Of a DNA stretch of 64,000 nucleotides, positions 37,729 to 46,945 are shown in pieces; the stretch's first letter is position 1; every line of letters begins with the position of its first letter. The notes beneath the pieces were generated by a model. It did not search any database, was not told the origin of the DNA, and saw only the letters and a list, made by a program, of their open reading frames with translations. A program made the translations under genes and the position numbers. This DNA is from Pseudomonas guangdongensis (lineage in GTDB: Bacteria; Pseudomonadota; Gammaproteobacteria; Pseudomonadales; Pseudomonadaceae), in contig NZ_LT629780.1 in NCBI RefSeq assembly GCF_900105885.1, positions 2,604,001 through 2,668,000 of the forward strand, given 5' to 3'.

Positions 37729-38400
37729 ATGCGTAAATTTCTTTACGGTAAAAAGGTTTTTCTTCAGGAAGTAGTGGATGGTTTGGTTGGTCCCAGGTTT
37801 ACAGATATATCACATTATTCAAGAATGGATAATGAGAGCATGCGGGATGATGAGGGAAGTAAATTTTTCTCTTTGAGTGAATGTGCCTTGGAAGTTTTTT
37901 CTGGGGATTGTGACTTCAGGCTTGGCGGTGCAGGCGTCGGTTCCATGCTATCTATCCCAACTGAACACTGCTATTGCCTTTGTTTGAGCGGTAGAGGAAA
38001 CGATCCTGAACTTTTTGAGAAGTTTAAAGCGGATATTTGTATTGAGATTGATGTTGAGGTTCTTTTGGATATTGTTGGTTCTGTTTTATCTCATCGTCTA
38101 AAAGGGGCTGCTGTCGATGCTCGAGAGATAACCTACTATGAGCCATCTCTTCCTCCGATCTCAGTAGGCTCTAGAGATTTGGTTTTCTTTAAGCCTATCC
38201 AGTTTTCTCATGAGGCAGAGTTTAGGGTGGTTATTTTTTATCCAAAAGACAAGCGCGGATTTATTTGTGATGGCGGGGTTTTCGTGCCATTCAGTATTCC
38301 TGGAGATTCTTTGCATATTTCTTTTTCTAGTGAGGATTCATCGGTTTTTAAGAGATTTGTTAAGGGTGTTTTTGAATTTCCGGGATTTTGCTTGGGTTGA
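37729..38400 (+). CDS. AT-rich orphan gene, unknown function
   Basis: A 223-residue protein I do not recognise. The ATG at 37729 is preferred (GAGGA 12 bases upstream); an in-frame TTG at 37672 would add 19 residues. Composition differs sharply from all neighbours: 25 of 60 bases are G or C in 37741–37800, and codons end freely in A or T. The product has no signal peptide or clear membrane helix. 'RFTDISHYSRMDNESMRDDEGS' lies near residues 23–44 and 'FSHEAEFRVVIFYP' near 170. The order loosely recalls DUF2971-like accessory proteins that carry 'YFR-mED-RgD-EG' and 'E-EfR' patterns, but I would not assign it. It is probably horizontally acquired, possibly defence- or toxin-related cargo; that is speculation. 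Confidence 0.75.
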   Translation: MRKFLYGKKVFLQEVVDGLVGPRFTDISHYSRMDNESMRDDEGSKFFSLSECALEVFSGDCDFRLGGAGVGSMLSIPTEHCYCLCLSGRGNDPELFEKFKADICIEIDVEVLLDIVGSVLSHRLKGAAVDAREITYYEPSLPPISVGSRDLVFFKPIQFSHEAEFRVVIFYPKDKRGFICDGGVFVPFSIPGDSLHISFSSEDSSVFKRFVKGVFEFPGFCLG

Positions 38401-38426
38401 GAAAATTTTTGCTTATTGGGTTGAAC

Positions 38427-38452
38427 AGGGGCAGCACCTCCGTACTGCCCCT
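38427..38452. terminator. hairpin between orphan gene and OmpA-like gene
   Basis: AGGGGCAG / CTGCCCCT is an 8-bp stem with a 10-base loop, followed rightward by AAATTTTA. It lies between the convergent orphan gene (stop 38400) and the lipoprotein gene (stop 38458). Confidence 0.6.
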
Positions 38453-38457
38453 AAATT

Positions 38458-39150
38458 TTACTGCTGCGCTTCGACCTCCGCCTCCACGCGGCGGTTGATG
38501 GCGCGGCCTTCGGCGGTGGCGTTGTCGGCCACCGGGCGGCTTTCGCCGTAGCCCACCGAGTCGACCCGATCGGCGCTCACGCCGTACTGGTGGACCAGCA
38601 CATCGCGTACCGCCTGGGCGCGGCGTTCGGAGAGGCGCTGGTTGTAGGCGTCGGGGCCGACCGAGTCGGTGTGGCCTTCGACGGTGGTGCGGGTCTGCGG
38701 GTACTGGCTCATGAAGTCGGCCACCGCGCGGATGTCCGCCTGGCTGCCGTCCTTGACCACGGCCTTGTCGAAGTCGAATTTCACGTCCAGCTCGACGCGC
38801 ACCATGCTCGGTGCCGGGGTCATGGGCTCCGGTTCCGGGGCGGCGACCGGCAGCGGGCAGCCGTCGGCGCCCACCTGAGTGCCCTTGGGCGTGTCGGGGC
38901 ACTTGTCGTCCTTGTTGACCACGCCGTCGCCGTCGGCGTCGCCGTGGACCCAGCAGTAGGCGGCGCCGGTCAGCGCGCCGATGCCCAGGCCGCCGGCGGC
39001 CCAGCTGGCGCTTTCGATGGCGCCCAGGCCTGCGCCGACCACACCGCCGACGGCCGCGCAGGGTGGCCAGTCGCTCTGTACCAGGCCGGCGCAGCCGGTC
39101 AGCAGGCCGCTGGCCATGGCCAGGGGTAAGGCTGTTCTTGCAATGCGCAT
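38458..39150 (-). CDS. OmpA-family outer-membrane lipoprotein
   Basis: A 230-residue lipoprotein with a signal peptide ending in the lipobox 'LLTGC' (acylated C20). A glycine/alanine-rich helix follows ('VVGAGLGAIESASWAAGG', about 37–54), then a thrombospondin type 3-like calcium motif ('DADGDGVVNKDDKCPDTPKG', about 71–90). The C-terminus is an OmpA peptidoglycan-binding domain ('LDVKFDFDKAVVK', 'VEGHTDSVGPDAYNQRLSERRAQAV', 'NRRVEAEV'). It should link the outer membrane to peptidoglycan. A TTGACA −35 candidate lies 95 bases upstream. It is monocistronic. Confidence 0.92.
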   Translation of the reverse strand: MRIARTALPLAMASGLLTGCAGLVQSDWPPCAAVGGVVGAGLGAIESASWAAGGLGIGALTGAAYCWVHGDADGDGVVNKDDKCPDTPKGTQVGADGCPLPVAAPEPEPMTPAPSMVRVELDVKFDFDKAVVKDGSQADIRAVADFMSQYPQTRTTVEGHTDSVGPDAYNQRLSERRAQAVRDVLVHQYGVSADRVDSVGYGESRPVADNATAEGRAINRRVEAEVEAQQ

Positions 39151-39220
39151 AGTTGCTGCTCCTCGATGGATCGGGCGGGACTGCTCACGTTGCTGGCCTT
39201 GCAGGCAAAGCAATGTGTGA

Positions 39221-39249
39221 AAGTGTTGCAGCGGATCGGGAGTTGTCAA
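39221..39249 (-). promoter_or_regulatory. candidate sigma-70 promoter of the OmpA-like gene
   Basis: Read leftward, TTGACA (39249–39244) is followed after 17 bases by ACACTT (39226–39221). The −35 is perfect and the −10 is weak. It lies 71–99 bases before the gene start. Confidence 0.35.
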
Positions 39250-39380
39250 AACGACAGGGCGTGCGGCGCAGTGCGGAGCGGGCGGGGAGGACGTGGGAGC
39301 GGGGCGCTGCGTGGTGCGGATGCGCCACCGGGGCAGGCGTCGGGTGGCCTGCTCCGGCGACGTGATGGAGTGGTGCGGAC

Positions 39381-39761
39381 TCAGTGCTCGGCCTGCCAGG
39401 CGTCGATGACTTCCTGGGCGGCGCGGAAGGCGTCGATGGCCGCCGGGGCGCCGGCGTAGACGGCGCAGTGCAGCAGGGTTTCGCGGATTTCCTCGATGCT
39501 GCAGCCGTTGTTCAGCGCGCCGCGCACATGGCCCTTGATCTCCTGCGGGCACTTGAGGGCAGTGAGTGCGGCGAGTGTGATCAGGCTGCGGGTCTTGCGC
39601 GGCAGGCCGTCGCGGGTCCAGACCCCGCCCCAGGCGTGGGCGTTGACGAACGCCTGCAGCGGTTCGGTGAATTCGGTGGCATTGCCCATGGCGCGGTCGA
39701 CGAAGGCGTCGCCCATCACCTCGCGGCGGACCTTGAGGCCCTGCTCGTGGCTGTCGGTCAT
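39381..39761 (-). CDS. carboxymuconolactone decarboxylase-family protein
   Basis: A 126-residue protein of the CMD/PcaC family: 'MGDAFVDRAMGNATEFTEPLQAF', 'WTRDGLPRKTRSLITLAALTAL' (residues 49–70), and 'EIKGHVRGALNNGCSIEEIRETLLHCAVYAG'. PcaC decarboxylates 4-carboxymuconolactone in protocatechuate catabolism. Relatives without other pca genes act as AhpD-like or unknown enzymes; the AhpD CxxC pair is absent here. It follows the thiolase gene by 47 bases in the same direction, so co-transcription with atoB is likely. Its link to aromatic degradation is by context. Confidence 0.85.
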   Translation of the reverse strand: MTDSHEQGLKVRREVMGDAFVDRAMGNATEFTEPLQAFVNAHAWGGVWTRDGLPRKTRSLITLAALTALKCPQEIKGHVRGALNNGCSIEEIRETLLHCAVYAGAPAAIDAFRAAQEVIDAWQAEH

Positions 39762-39808
39762 CGGGGGTTCCTTGGCTGGAGCGCCTGCGGACAGGCGCGG
39801 GGGCCGGC

Positions 39809-40990
39809 TCAGCGGCGTTCGAGGGCCAAGGCTACACCCTGGCCGCCGCCGATGCACAGGGTCGCCAGCCCCTTGCGGGCGTCGCGGCGGAGCATCTCGT
39901 GCAGCAGGGTGACCAGGATACGGCAGCCGGAGGCGCCGATGGGATGGCCGAGGGCGATGGCGCCGCCGTTGACGTTGACCTTCCGCGCATCCCAGCCCAG
40001 TTCCCTGCCGACCGCCAGCGCCTGGACAGCGAAGGCCTCGTTGGCTTCGATCAGGTCCAGTTCGTCGAGCCGCCAGCCGGCCTTGTCCAGGCAGCGGCGG
40101 GTGGCGGCCACCGGGCCGATGCCCATGACCGCCGGATCGACCCCGGCGCTGGCGTAGCCGGCGATCCTCGCCAGCACCGGCAGGCCCAGCTGCTCGGCCT
40201 TGGCGGCGCTCATCAGCAGCACGGCGGCGGCGCCGTCGTTGAGGGTCGAGGCGTTGCCGGCGGTGACGCTGCCGTCCTTCTTGAATGCCGGACGCAGGCC
40301 GGCCAGCGAGGCGGCGCTGGTTTCGGCGCGCGGCTGCTCGTCGACGGCGAAGCGCAGCGTCTCGCCCTTGCGCTGGGGCACCGGCACCGGGGTGATCTCG
40401 GCCGCGAAACGCCCGGCCGCAAGGGCGGCGCAGGCCTTCTGCTGCGAGGCGGCGGCGAAGGCGTCCTGCTCTTCGCGGGAGATGGCGTATCTTGCCGCCA
40501 GATTCTCTGCGGTGATGCCCATGTGATAGTCGTTGAAGGCATCCCACAGGCCGTCGTGGAGCAGGCTGTCGACGATCTGGCCGTGGCCCAAGCGCAGGCC
40601 GCTGCGCGCCTGGGGCAGCAGGTAGGGCGCCTGGCTCATGTTCTCCATGCCGCCGGCGATCACCACCTCGGCGTCGCCGCAGCGGATCGCCTGGGCGGCC
40701 AGGTGCAGGGCCTTGAGGCCGGAGCCGCAGACCTTGTTGAGCGTCAGCGCCGGCACGCCGTGTGGCAGGCCGGCGAGCAGCGCGGCCTGGCGGGCGGGGT
40801 TCTGGCCGCAGCCTGCGCTCAGCACCTGGCCGAGGATCACCTCGTCGACCCGGGCCGGGTCGAGGCCGGTGCTTTCCAGCAGGGCGCGGATCACGCAGGC
40901 GCCCAGCTCGCTGGCGGGGATGTTGGCCAGCGCGCCCTGGAAGGCGCCGATGGCGGTGCGGGTGGCGGCGACGATGACGACTTCGTGCAT
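39809..40990 (-). CDS. atoB: acetyl-CoA acetyltransferase (thiolase)
   Basis: A 393-residue thiolase that cleaves acetoacetyl-CoA to two acetyl-CoA, or condenses them. The acyl-accepting cysteine is C88 ('[11 protein letters not shown]'), with 'GHPIGASG' (His near 348) and C378 in 'LCIGGGQG' completing the active site. In this cluster it would take acetoacetyl-CoA made by ScoAB from the acetoacetate released by fumarylacetoacetase, closing tyrosine catabolism. It is separated from scoB by a terminator hairpin and so probably has its own promoter. Biosynthetic versus degradative use is not decided by sequence. Confidence 0.92.
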   Translation of the reverse strand: MHEVVIVAATRTAIGAFQGALANIPASELGACVIRALLESTGLDPARVDEVILGQVLSAGCGQNPARQAALLAGLPHGVPALTLNKVCGSGLKALHLAAQAIRCGDAEVVIAGGMENMSQAPYLLPQARSGLRLGHGQIVDSLLHDGLWDAFNDYHMGITAENLAARYAISREEQDAFAAASQQKACAALAAGRFAAEITPVPVPQRKGETLRFAVDEQPRAETSAASLAGLRPAFKKDGSVTAGNASTLNDGAAAVLLMSAAKAEQLGLPVLARIAGYASAGVDPAVMGIGPVAATRRCLDKAGWRLDELDLIEANEAFAVQALAVGRELGWDARKVNVNGGAIALGHPIGASGCRILVTLLHEMLRRDARKGLATLCIGGGQGVALALERR

Positions 40991-41074
40991 GGCGGACTCT
41001 CTTGTTGTTCGTGGCGCGGTACATGGCGCTGCCGCAGGGCGTGCGCCCGCGCGGCGGCAAGGCCGCGGAATTAG

Positions 41075-41098
41075 AAAAGCGACTGCAGGGGCAGTCGC
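41075..41098 (-). terminator. terminator after scoB
   Basis: GCGACTGC / GCAGTCGC forms an 8-bp stem with an AGGG loop. Read leftward it is followed by TTTTCTAATT. It separates scoAB from atoB. Confidence 0.7.
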
Positions 41099-41218
41099 CG
41101 AACCGGGCAGAAGAGGGGGATTGGCACCTCTGCCGGGAAAGCGTGGGTGCCGGCGCGGCGACACCCTGAATGGCATGGCGTGCGGGCAGTCGGGCGGCCC
41201 GGCGCGCTCATGTCGGGC

Positions 41219-41848
41219 TCAGCGTCGGACCTGGCAGCCGGTGGCGGCCTGCAGTTCGTCGAAGTCGACGCCCTCGGCCAGCTCGACCAGCTTCAGGCCC
41301 TCTGCGGTGACGTCGAGCACGGCCAGGTCGGTGATGATGCGGTCGACCACGCCGACGCCGGTCAGCGGCAGGTCGCAGTGCTCGAGGATCTTGTGCGCGC
41401 CGCCCTTGGCGGTGTGCTCCATCAGCACTACCACGCGCTTGACCCCGGCCACCAGGTCCATCGCCCCGCCCATGCCCTTGACCATCTTGCCGGGGATCAT
41501 CCAGTTGGCCAGGTCGCCCTGCGCCGACACCTGCATGGCGCCGAGGATCGACAGGTTGATGTGGCCGCCGCGGATCATCGCGAAGCTCGCCGCGCTGTCG
41601 AAGAAACTGCTGCCGGGCAGGGTGGTGATGGTCTGCTTGCCGGCGTTGATCAGGTCCGGGTCGACCTCGTCCTCGGTGGGGAACGGGCCGATGCCGAGCA
41701 GGCCGTTCTCGCTCTGCAGCCAGACGTCCATGCCTTCGGGAATGTAGTTGGCCACCAGGGTCGGCAGGCCGATGCCGAGGTTGACGTAGAAGCCGTCCTG
41801 CAGCTCGGCGGCGGCGCGCTGCGCCATCTGTTCGCGGGTCCAGGCCAT
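41219..41848 (-). CDS. scoB: 3-oxoacid CoA-transferase subunit B
   Basis: The 209-residue beta subunit of a succinyl-CoA:3-oxoacid (or related dehydrocarnitine) CoA-transferase. The catalytic glutamate is E47 in '[13 protein letters not shown]'. The N-terminal '[21 protein letters not shown]' is typical. It starts three bases after the scoA stop, so the two are tightly coupled. The complex transfers CoA from succinyl-CoA to acetoacetate. Context (fahA upstream, atoB downstream) points to acetoacetate from tyrosine breakdown, as with the CoA-transferase genes near the hmg cluster of P. aeruginosa. Confidence 0.92.
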   Translation of the reverse strand: MAWTREQMAQRAAAELQDGFYVNLGIGLPTLVANYIPEGMDVWLQSENGLLGIGPFPTEDEVDPDLINAGKQTITTLPGSSFFDSAASFAMIRGGHINLSILGAMQVSAQGDLANWMIPGKMVKGMGGAMDLVAGVKRVVVLMEHTAKGGAHKILEHCDLPLTGVGVVDRIITDLAVLDVTAEGLKLVELAEGVDFDELQAATGCQVRR

Positions 41849-41851
41849 GGT

Positions 41852-42562
41852 TCAGCTCCTCCCTGCTTTTGTAGAAAGTGTGCGTTGCTCGATGCGTTTC
41901 TCGGGCGTGGCGTTGACCACGATGCGCTGCACGTAGATGCCCGGCAGGTGGATCTGGTCGGCGTCCAGGGCGCCGGTCTCGACCAGCTCCTCGACCTCGA
42001 CCACGCAGACCTTGCCGGCCATCGCGGCCAGCGGGTTGAAGTTGCGCGCGGTCTTGTTGAACACCAGGTTGCCGGCCTTGTCGGCCTTCCACGCCTTGAC
42101 CAGCGCCACGTCGGCGGTCAGCGAACGCTCCATGACGTACCACTGCCCGTCGAACTGGCGGGTCTCCTTGCCCTCGGCGACCAGGGTGCCGTAGCCGGTC
42201 TTGGTGAAGAACGCCGGGATGCCGGCGCCGCCGGCGCGCAGCTTCTCGGCCAGGGTGCCCTGCGGGGTGAACTCCAGCTCCAGCTCGCCGGCCAGGTACT
42301 GGCGCTCGAACTCCTTGTTCTCGCCGACGTAGGAGGAAATCATCTTGCTGATCTGCCGGGTGGCGAGCAGCTGGCCGAGGCCGAAGCCGTCGACGCCGGC
42401 ATTGTTGCTGATCGCGGTGAGGTTCTTGCGGCCGCTGTCGCGCAGGGCGGCGATCAGCGCCTCGGGGATGCCGCACAGGCCGAAGCCGCCGACGGCGATG
42501 GTCATGCCGTCCTCCACCAGCCCGTCGAGGGCGGCGTCGGCGTTGGGGTAGAGCTTGTTCAT
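41852..42562 (-). CDS. scoA: 3-oxoacid CoA-transferase subunit A
   Basis: The 236-residue alpha subunit pairing with the next gene. The CoA-binding glycine stretch '[20 protein letters not shown]' is at residues 18–37, with '[11 protein letters not shown]' and '[21 protein letters not shown]' following, all standard for the family. It lies 82 bases after fahA in the same direction, with a GC inverted repeat between (42603–42629). Read-through from the VOC–fahA unit is possible but may be attenuated there. Confidence 0.92.
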   Translation of the reverse strand: MNKLYPNADAALDGLVEDGMTIAVGGFGLCGIPEALIAALRDSGRKNLTAISNNAGVDGFGLGQLLATRQISKMISSYVGENKEFERQYLAGELELEFTPQGTLAEKLRAGGAGIPAFFTKTGYGTLVAEGKETRQFDGQWYVMERSLTADVALVKAWKADKAGNLVFNKTARNFNPLAAMAGKVCVVEVEELVETGALDADQIHLPGIYVQRIVVNATPEKRIEQRTLSTKAGRS

Positions 42563-42644
42563 GCTGAGCGGTCTCTGTTGTTCTTGTGTGCTTGAGACGG
42601 GGGCGCTCCCACGCCGGAGCGCGGGAGCGATCGGATCGCCGGTG

Positions 42645-43955
42645 TCAGGCGCTGCGCGCCGGCAGCAACACGCCGCGGCATTCGCCGAAGCCGATGGAGG
42701 GCTGACCCTCGCGGCGGCAGCGGGCGCGCAGGATCACCTCGTCGCCGTCTTCGAGGAAGGTGCGGGTCTCGCCGCTGCTCAGGGTCAGCGCCTGCTTGCC
42801 GCCGAAGCTGCTCTCCAGCAGGCTGCCGAACTGCTCGGGCTCCGGCCCGGACAGGGTGCCGGAGCCGAACAGGTCGCCCGGCTGCAGCATGCAGCCGCCG
42901 ACGCTGTGGTGGGCGACCATCTGCGCCACGGTCCAGTACATGTGGCGGGTGTTGCTCAGCGCCAGACGCTGCGGGGCCAGGCCCTGTTCGCGCATGGCGG
43001 CGCTCTGCAGCAGCACTTCCAGCTCGATGTCGAAGGCGCCGGCGGCCTGATCCTGGGCATCCAGCAGGTAGGGCAGCGGCTGCGGGTCGCCGGCCGGGCG
43101 CGGCGGCTGGGCGATGCGGAACGGCGCCAGCGCCTCGGGCATCACCACCCAGGGCGATACCGTGGTGGCGAAGTTCTTGGCCAGGAACGGGCCGAGCGGC
43201 TGGTATTCCCAGGCTTGCAGGTCGCGCGCCGACCAGTCGTTGAGCAGGCAGTAGCCGGCCACATGCTCGCCGGCCTCGCCGATGGCGATGGACTCGCCCA
43301 TGGCGTTGCCCTCGCCGATCCAGATGCCCAGCTCCAGCTCGTAGTCCAGGCGCTTGCTCGGGCCGAAGCTCGGCGCCTCTTGACCCGGCGGCAGGGTCTG
43401 GCCCAGCGGGCGGCGTACCGGGGTGCCGGAGACGCACACCGTGGAGGCGCGGCCGTGGTAGCCGATCGGCACGTGCTTGTAGTTGGGCAGCAGCGGGTTG
43501 TCCGGGCGGAACAGCTTGCCGACGTTGTTGGCGTGGTGGATGCCGACGTAGAAGTCGGTGTAGTCGCCGACCCTGGCCGGCAGGTGCAGGCGGCAGTCGG
43601 CCATGGCCGGCAGCAGGGCATCGCCCAGGGCTTCCATGTGCATCCGCGCCGGGCTGCCTTCGGCTAGCAGGCCGGTCAGCGCCGCGCGCAGGGCGCGCCG
43701 CGCCGGGGCGCCGAGGGCGAAGAAGGCGTTCAGGCAGTCGCCGCTGGCGGCCCGGGCGGCGGCTTCGGCCTCACCCTCGAACAGCCCGGCCGCGCAGGCG
43801 ACCTGGAGGTCGAGGATGTGCTCGCCGATGGCGACGCCGCCGCGCGGCGTCTGGCCGGCGACGCTGAAGACGCCCAGCGGCAGGTTGTGCAGGGGAAAGT
43901 CGGGGTGGCCGTTGGCCGAGGGCACCCAGCTGAGCGGGTTGGCTGCGTCGATCAT
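42645..43955 (-). CDS. fahA: fumarylacetoacetase
   Basis: A 436-residue hydrolase that splits 4-fumarylacetoacetate to fumarate and acetoacetate, the last step of homogentisate catabolism. The N-terminal FAA domain ends near 120. The catalytic part carries '[21 protein letters not shown]' split around D131/H138-type positions, 'GYHGRAST' and '[19 protein letters not shown]' with the metal-binding glutamates. It begins 28 bases after the VOC-protein gene in the same direction, so they form an operon. In P. aeruginosa the gene before fahA is hmgA; here it is the VOC protein. Confidence 0.95.
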   Translation of the reverse strand: MIDAANPLSWVPSANGHPDFPLHNLPLGVFSVAGQTPRGGVAIGEHILDLQVACAAGLFEGEAEAAARAASGDCLNAFFALGAPARRALRAALTGLLAEGSPARMHMEALGDALLPAMADCRLHLPARVGDYTDFYVGIHHANNVGKLFRPDNPLLPNYKHVPIGYHGRASTVCVSGTPVRRPLGQTLPPGQEAPSFGPSKRLDYELELGIWIGEGNAMGESIAIGEAGEHVAGYCLLNDWSARDLQAWEYQPLGPFLAKNFATTVSPWVVMPEALAPFRIAQPPRPAGDPQPLPYLLDAQDQAAGAFDIELEVLLQSAAMREQGLAPQRLALSNTRHMYWTVAQMVAHHSVGGCMLQPGDLFGSGTLSGPEPEQFGSLLESSFGGKQALTLSSGETRTFLEDGDEVILRARCRREGQPSIGFGECRGVLLPARSA

Positions 43956-43983
43956 GGACTGCGTTCTCCGTGGCGGGGCCGGA

Positions 43984-44535
43984 TTACTGGAACATTTCTT
44001 TGTAGCTGCCGTCGTGCATCCACGCGGCGTGTTTGGGTGCGCGTTTGGTCTGGCCCCACTCTTCGAGCATCGCCCATTTCACCTGGTCGAGGGCGGCGAG
44101 CATCTTTGCCGAGCCGGTGTTGGCGGCCAGTTCCAGGCGGTGACCGTTGGGGTCGAAGAAGTAGATCGACTGGAACAGCGCGTGGTCGGTCGGGCCGAGC
44201 ACCTCGATGCCGGCGGCCTCCAGGCGCGCCTTGGCCTCCAGCAGGACCTCCATGGACTCGACCTGCAGGGCCAGGTGCTGCGTCCACACCGGGGTGTTCG
44301 GGTCGCGGCCCATCTCCGGCCGTGTGGGCAGCTCGAAGAACGCCAGCACGTTGCCCATGCCGGCGTCGAGGAAGATGTGCATGTAGGGATCGGACTCGCC
44401 GGTGGAGGGCACGGCGTCTTCGGCGATGGACAGCACCAGTTGCATGCCCAGGTGCTTTTCGTACCAGCGGGCGGTTTCCAGCGCGTCCTTGCAGCGGTAG
44501 GCGACGTGATGGATTTTCTGCACGAGCGGCTTCAT
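43984..44535 (-). CDS. VOC-superfamily metalloprotein, first gene of the fahA operon
   Basis: A 183-residue vicinal-oxygen-chelate protein with two paired modules. Potential metal ligands follow the H-E-H-E pattern: H10 ('KIHHVAYRC'), E68 ('AFFELP'), H87 ('TQHLALQV') and E135 ('PNGHRLELA'). ATG at 44535 is used because GAAAGGGAAA precedes it and the VOC fold begins at once; a longer in-frame start adds 15 non-homologous residues. Family members include glyoxalase I, extradiol dioxygenases and isomerases. Its place, where hmgA would be expected, suggests an aromatic-ring or glutathione-adduct function, but the reaction is unknown. Confidence 0.85.
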   Translation of the reverse strand: MKPLVQKIHHVAYRCKDALETARWYEKHLGMQLVLSIAEDAVPSTGESDPYMHIFLDAGMGNVLAFFELPTRPEMGRDPNTPVWTQHLALQVESMEVLLEAKARLEAAGIEVLGPTDHALFQSIYFFDPNGHRLELAANTGSAKMLAALDQVKWAMLEEWGQTKRAPKHAAWMHDGSYKEMFQ

Positions 44536-44608
44536 TACGGTTTCCCTTTCTCGGTGGGCGGTGCGGATGCGCGGCGGCACAGGTGGCGCTGGCGAATCTG
44601 CGTTTTGT

Positions 44609-44637
44609 TTTGCGTAATCAACTTACGATTAACGTAA
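44609..44637. promoter_or_regulatory. candidate IclR-type (HmgR) operator region
   Basis: This AT-rich stretch between the VOC gene and the IclR gene contains TTTGCGTAA (44609–44617) and an inverted repeat TTACG-ATTAA-CGTAA (44623–44637). The same TTTGCGTAA nonamer recurs in the same orientation upstream of maiA at 47653–47661. A shared regulator is likely; the neighbouring IclR protein is the obvious candidate. Confidence 0.45.
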
Positions 44638-44700
44638 CTTGCGCGCCCGAGGGCGTCAAGCGCTAGAATCCGCCACCCATCGCCACCCACAGGAAGGATC

Positions 44701-45489
44701 ATGACCAGCGAAATCGAGCGCGCCGCGGCGCCACGGCGGCAGAAGGTGCAATCGGCCGAGGTCGGCACCGACATCCTCAAGGGCCTGGCCGAACTGGCGC
44801 CGGCCACCTCACTGTCGCGCCTGGCCGAGCACGTCAGCATGCCGGCGAGCAAGGTGCACCGCTACCTGCAGGCGCTGATCGCCAGCGGCTTCGCCGAGCA
44901 GGACGAGAGCACCGGCCACTACGGCCTGGGCCGCGAGGCGCTGTTCGTCGGTCTGGCCGCCATCGGCCGTCTCGACGTGACCAAGGTGGCGCTGCCGCGC
45001 CTGGTCGAGCTGCGCGACGCGCTCAACGAGACCTGCTTCCTCGCCGTGTGGGGCAACAAGGGGCCGACCGTGGTGCACGTCGAGCAGGCGGTGCGCGCTG
45101 TTACCGTGGTCACCCAGGTGGGCTCGGTGCTGCCGCTGCTGGGCTCGTCCACCGGGCTGGTGTTCGACGCCTTCCTGCCGGCGGTGGAGCTCGCCGCACT
45201 GCAAGCCGAGGCGCTGGCCGAGCCGGGCGCACCGAGCGCCGCCGAGCTGGCGGCGCTGCAGGCGCAGATCCGCGCGCGCGGCCTGCACCACGTGCACGGC
45301 CTGCTGATGTCGGGGGTCAATGCGCTGTCGGCGCCGCTGTTCGCAGCGGGGGAGAAGCTGGTCGGGGTGATCACCGTGGTCGGCACGGCGTCGAGCTTCC
45401 CGGCCGACCCCGAGGGCGCGCAGGCCGAGCGGTTGCGGACGGTGGCGGCGGAGATCAGTGCGCGGATGGGCGGCGTGGCGCCGCAGTAA
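44701..45489 (+). CDS. IclR-family regulator of the tyrosine/homogentisate genes
   Basis: A 262-residue regulator with an N-terminal winged helix ('LAPATSLSRLAEHVSMPASKVHRYLQALI' region, about 27–60) and a C-terminal IclR effector domain ('GLGREALFVGLAAIGRLDVTK', 'GSVLPLLGSSTGLVFDAFLP', 'VNALSAPLFA'). It is divergent from the VOC–fahA operon and next to hpd and maiA. This is the same setting as HmgR, the homogentisate-responsive IclR repressor of Pseudomonas. Likely role: repression of the VOC–fahA and maiA–hpd units until an aromatic intermediate is present. Effector identity is inferred. Confidence 0.88.
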   Translation: MTSEIERAAAPRRQKVQSAEVGTDILKGLAELAPATSLSRLAEHVSMPASKVHRYLQALIASGFAEQDESTGHYGLGREALFVGLAAIGRLDVTKVALPRLVELRDALNETCFLAVWGNKGPTVVHVEQAVRAVTVVTQVGSVLPLLGSSTGLVFDAFLPAVELAALQAEALAEPGAPSAAELAALQAQIRARGLHHVHGLLMSGVNALSAPLFAAGEKLVGVITVVGTASSFPADPEGAQAERLRTVAAEISARMGGVAPQ

Positions 45490-45589
45490 CGCGGCCAGGC
45501 CCCGCAGGCACGGCGCGGCGGCCGGGATGCCGGCGGCGATGGGCTGGCGGGGGGAGTTCAGCATCAGGATCAGGCGGTCTGCGCGCCAC

Positions 45590-45639
45590 AAAGAAAAACG
45601 GCAACCCGGATCTCGCTGCCAGGCCGATCCGGGTTGCCG
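45590..45639 (-). terminator. terminator of hpd
   Basis: CGGCAACCCGGAT / ATCCGGGTTGCCG is a perfect 13-bp stem (45599–45611 with 45627–45639). Read leftward it is followed by TTTTTCTTT. It ends the hpd transcript. Confidence 0.85.
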
Positions 45640-45646
45640 CAAGTAC

Positions 45647-45680
45647 AGGCCGGGGGCGCCGTGTCGACCCCCGGCCTTTA
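45647..45680. terminator. second hairpin between IclR gene and hpd
   Basis: AGGCCGGGGG / CCCCCGGCCT is a 10-bp stem followed rightward by TTA. It probably terminates the rightward IclR transcript. Confidence 0.5.
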
Positions 45681-45716
45681 GGCCCCGCGCCGCGCTCGGG
45701 CGAGGGGCGAGCGTCC

Positions 45717-46793
45717 TTACTCGGTGGCCAGCACGCCGCGGCGGATCTGGTCACGTTCTATGGACTCGAACAGCGCCTTGAAGTTGCCTTCGCCGAAGCC
45801 GCTGTCGCCCTTGCGCTGGATGAACTCGAAGAACACCGGGCCCATCAGGGTTTCCGAGAAGATCTGCAGCAGCAGGCGCTGCTCGCCGTTCTCCGCCGCG
45901 CCGTCGAGCAGGATGCCGCGCGACTGCAGCTCGGCCACCGGCTCGCCGTGGCCGGGCAGGCGGCTTTCCAGCATCTCGTAGTAGGTCGCTGGCGGCGCGG
46001 TCATGAAGCGCATGCCCAGCTCCTTGAGGGCGTCCCAGGTCTTCAGCAGGTCGTCGGTGAGGAAGGCCACGTGCTGGATGCCCTCGCCGTTGAACTGCAT
46101 GAGGAACTCCTCGATCTGCCCGGCGCCCTTGGAGGATTCCTCGTTGAGCGGGATGCGGATCATGCCGTCCGGCGCGGTCATCGCCTTGGAGGTCAGGCCG
46201 GTGTATTCGCCCTTGATGTCGAAGTAGCGGATCTCGCGGAAGTTGAACAGCTTCTCGTAGAAGTCCGCCCAGTAGGCCATGCGCCCGCGGTAGACGTTGT
46301 GGGTCAGGTGGTCGATCAGCTTGAGGCCGGCGCCCTGCGGGTGGCGGTCGACGCCCTCGATGAATTCGAAGTCGATGTCGTAGATCGAGCTGCCGTCGCC
46401 GAAGCGGTCGATCAGGTAGATCGGCGCGCCGCCGATGCCCTTGATCGCCGGCAGGCGCAGCTCCATCGGCCCGGTGGGGATGTCGATCGGCTGGGCGCCC
46501 AGCTCCAGGGCGCGGGCGTAAGCCTTATGCGCGTTCTTCACCCGGAAGGCCATGCCGCAGGCGGACGGGCCGTGCTCGGCAGCGAAGTAGGAGGCGAGGC
46601 TCTTCGGCTCCTTGTTGAGGATCAGGTTGATGTCGCCCTGGCGGTACAGGTCGACGTCCTTGGAGCGGTGGGTGGCGACCTTGGTGAAGCCCATCATGGC
46701 GAAGATGGGCTCCAGGGTGTTCGGCGTCGGGGCGGCGAATTCGATGAATTCGAAGCCCATCAGGCCCATCGGGTTATCGAAGAGATCGGTCAT
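45717..46793 (-). CDS. hpd: 4-hydroxyphenylpyruvate dioxygenase
   Basis: A 358-residue Fe(II) enzyme that converts 4-hydroxyphenylpyruvate to homogentisate with loss of CO2. It has the two-domain VOC-type fold. The metal triad is H162 ('[10 protein letters not shown]'), H241 ('GIQHVAF') and E323 ('FFEFIQRKG'), at the positions known for P. fluorescens HPPD. The start at 46793 gives family length. maiA lies upstream in the same direction with a 152-base gap that holds a possible 32-residue ORF. Its product, homogentisate, has no visible HmgA in this window. Confidence 0.97.
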   Translation of the reverse strand: MTDLFDNPMGLMGFEFIEFAAPTPNTLEPIFAMMGFTKVATHRSKDVDLYRQGDINLILNKEPKSLASYFAAEHGPSACGMAFRVKNAHKAYARALELGAQPIDIPTGPMELRLPAIKGIGGAPIYLIDRFGDGSSIYDIDFEFIEGVDRHPQGAGLKLIDHLTHNVYRGRMAYWADFYEKLFNFREIRYFDIKGEYTGLTSKAMTAPDGMIRIPLNEESSKGAGQIEEFLMQFNGEGIQHVAFLTDDLLKTWDALKELGMRFMTAPPATYYEMLESRLPGHGEPVAELQSRGILLDGAAENGEQRLLLQIFSETLMGPVFFEFIQRKGDSGFGEGNFKALFESIERDQIRRGVLATE

Positions 46794-46837
46794 GGCGGTT
46801 TCTCGTGTGCAAGCGGATTGAATGAAGGTGTAGCAGC

Positions 46838-46936
46838 TCAGCGGTCGAGAAACCGGAAGGGCGGCGCGCAGGACAGTCCGCGCACGCTGCGGGCGAGGAA
46901 GTCGCCCATGAGCAGTTGCAGGCCGAGGATCTTCAT
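46838..46936 (-). CDS. possible 32-residue peptide between maiA and hpd
   Basis: An open frame from ATG at 46936 to TGA at 46838 encodes '[20 protein letters not shown]' and 12 more residues. It begins nine bases after the maiA stop, and 28 of the 31 sense codons after the ATG end in G or C, as in neighbouring genes. The ribosome site is weak. It could be a real small protein, a leader for hpd or chance. I recognise no family. Confidence 0.3.
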   Translation of the reverse strand: MKILGLQLLMGDFLARSVRGLSCAPPFRFLDR

Positions 46937-46945
46937 GGCGGGGAC

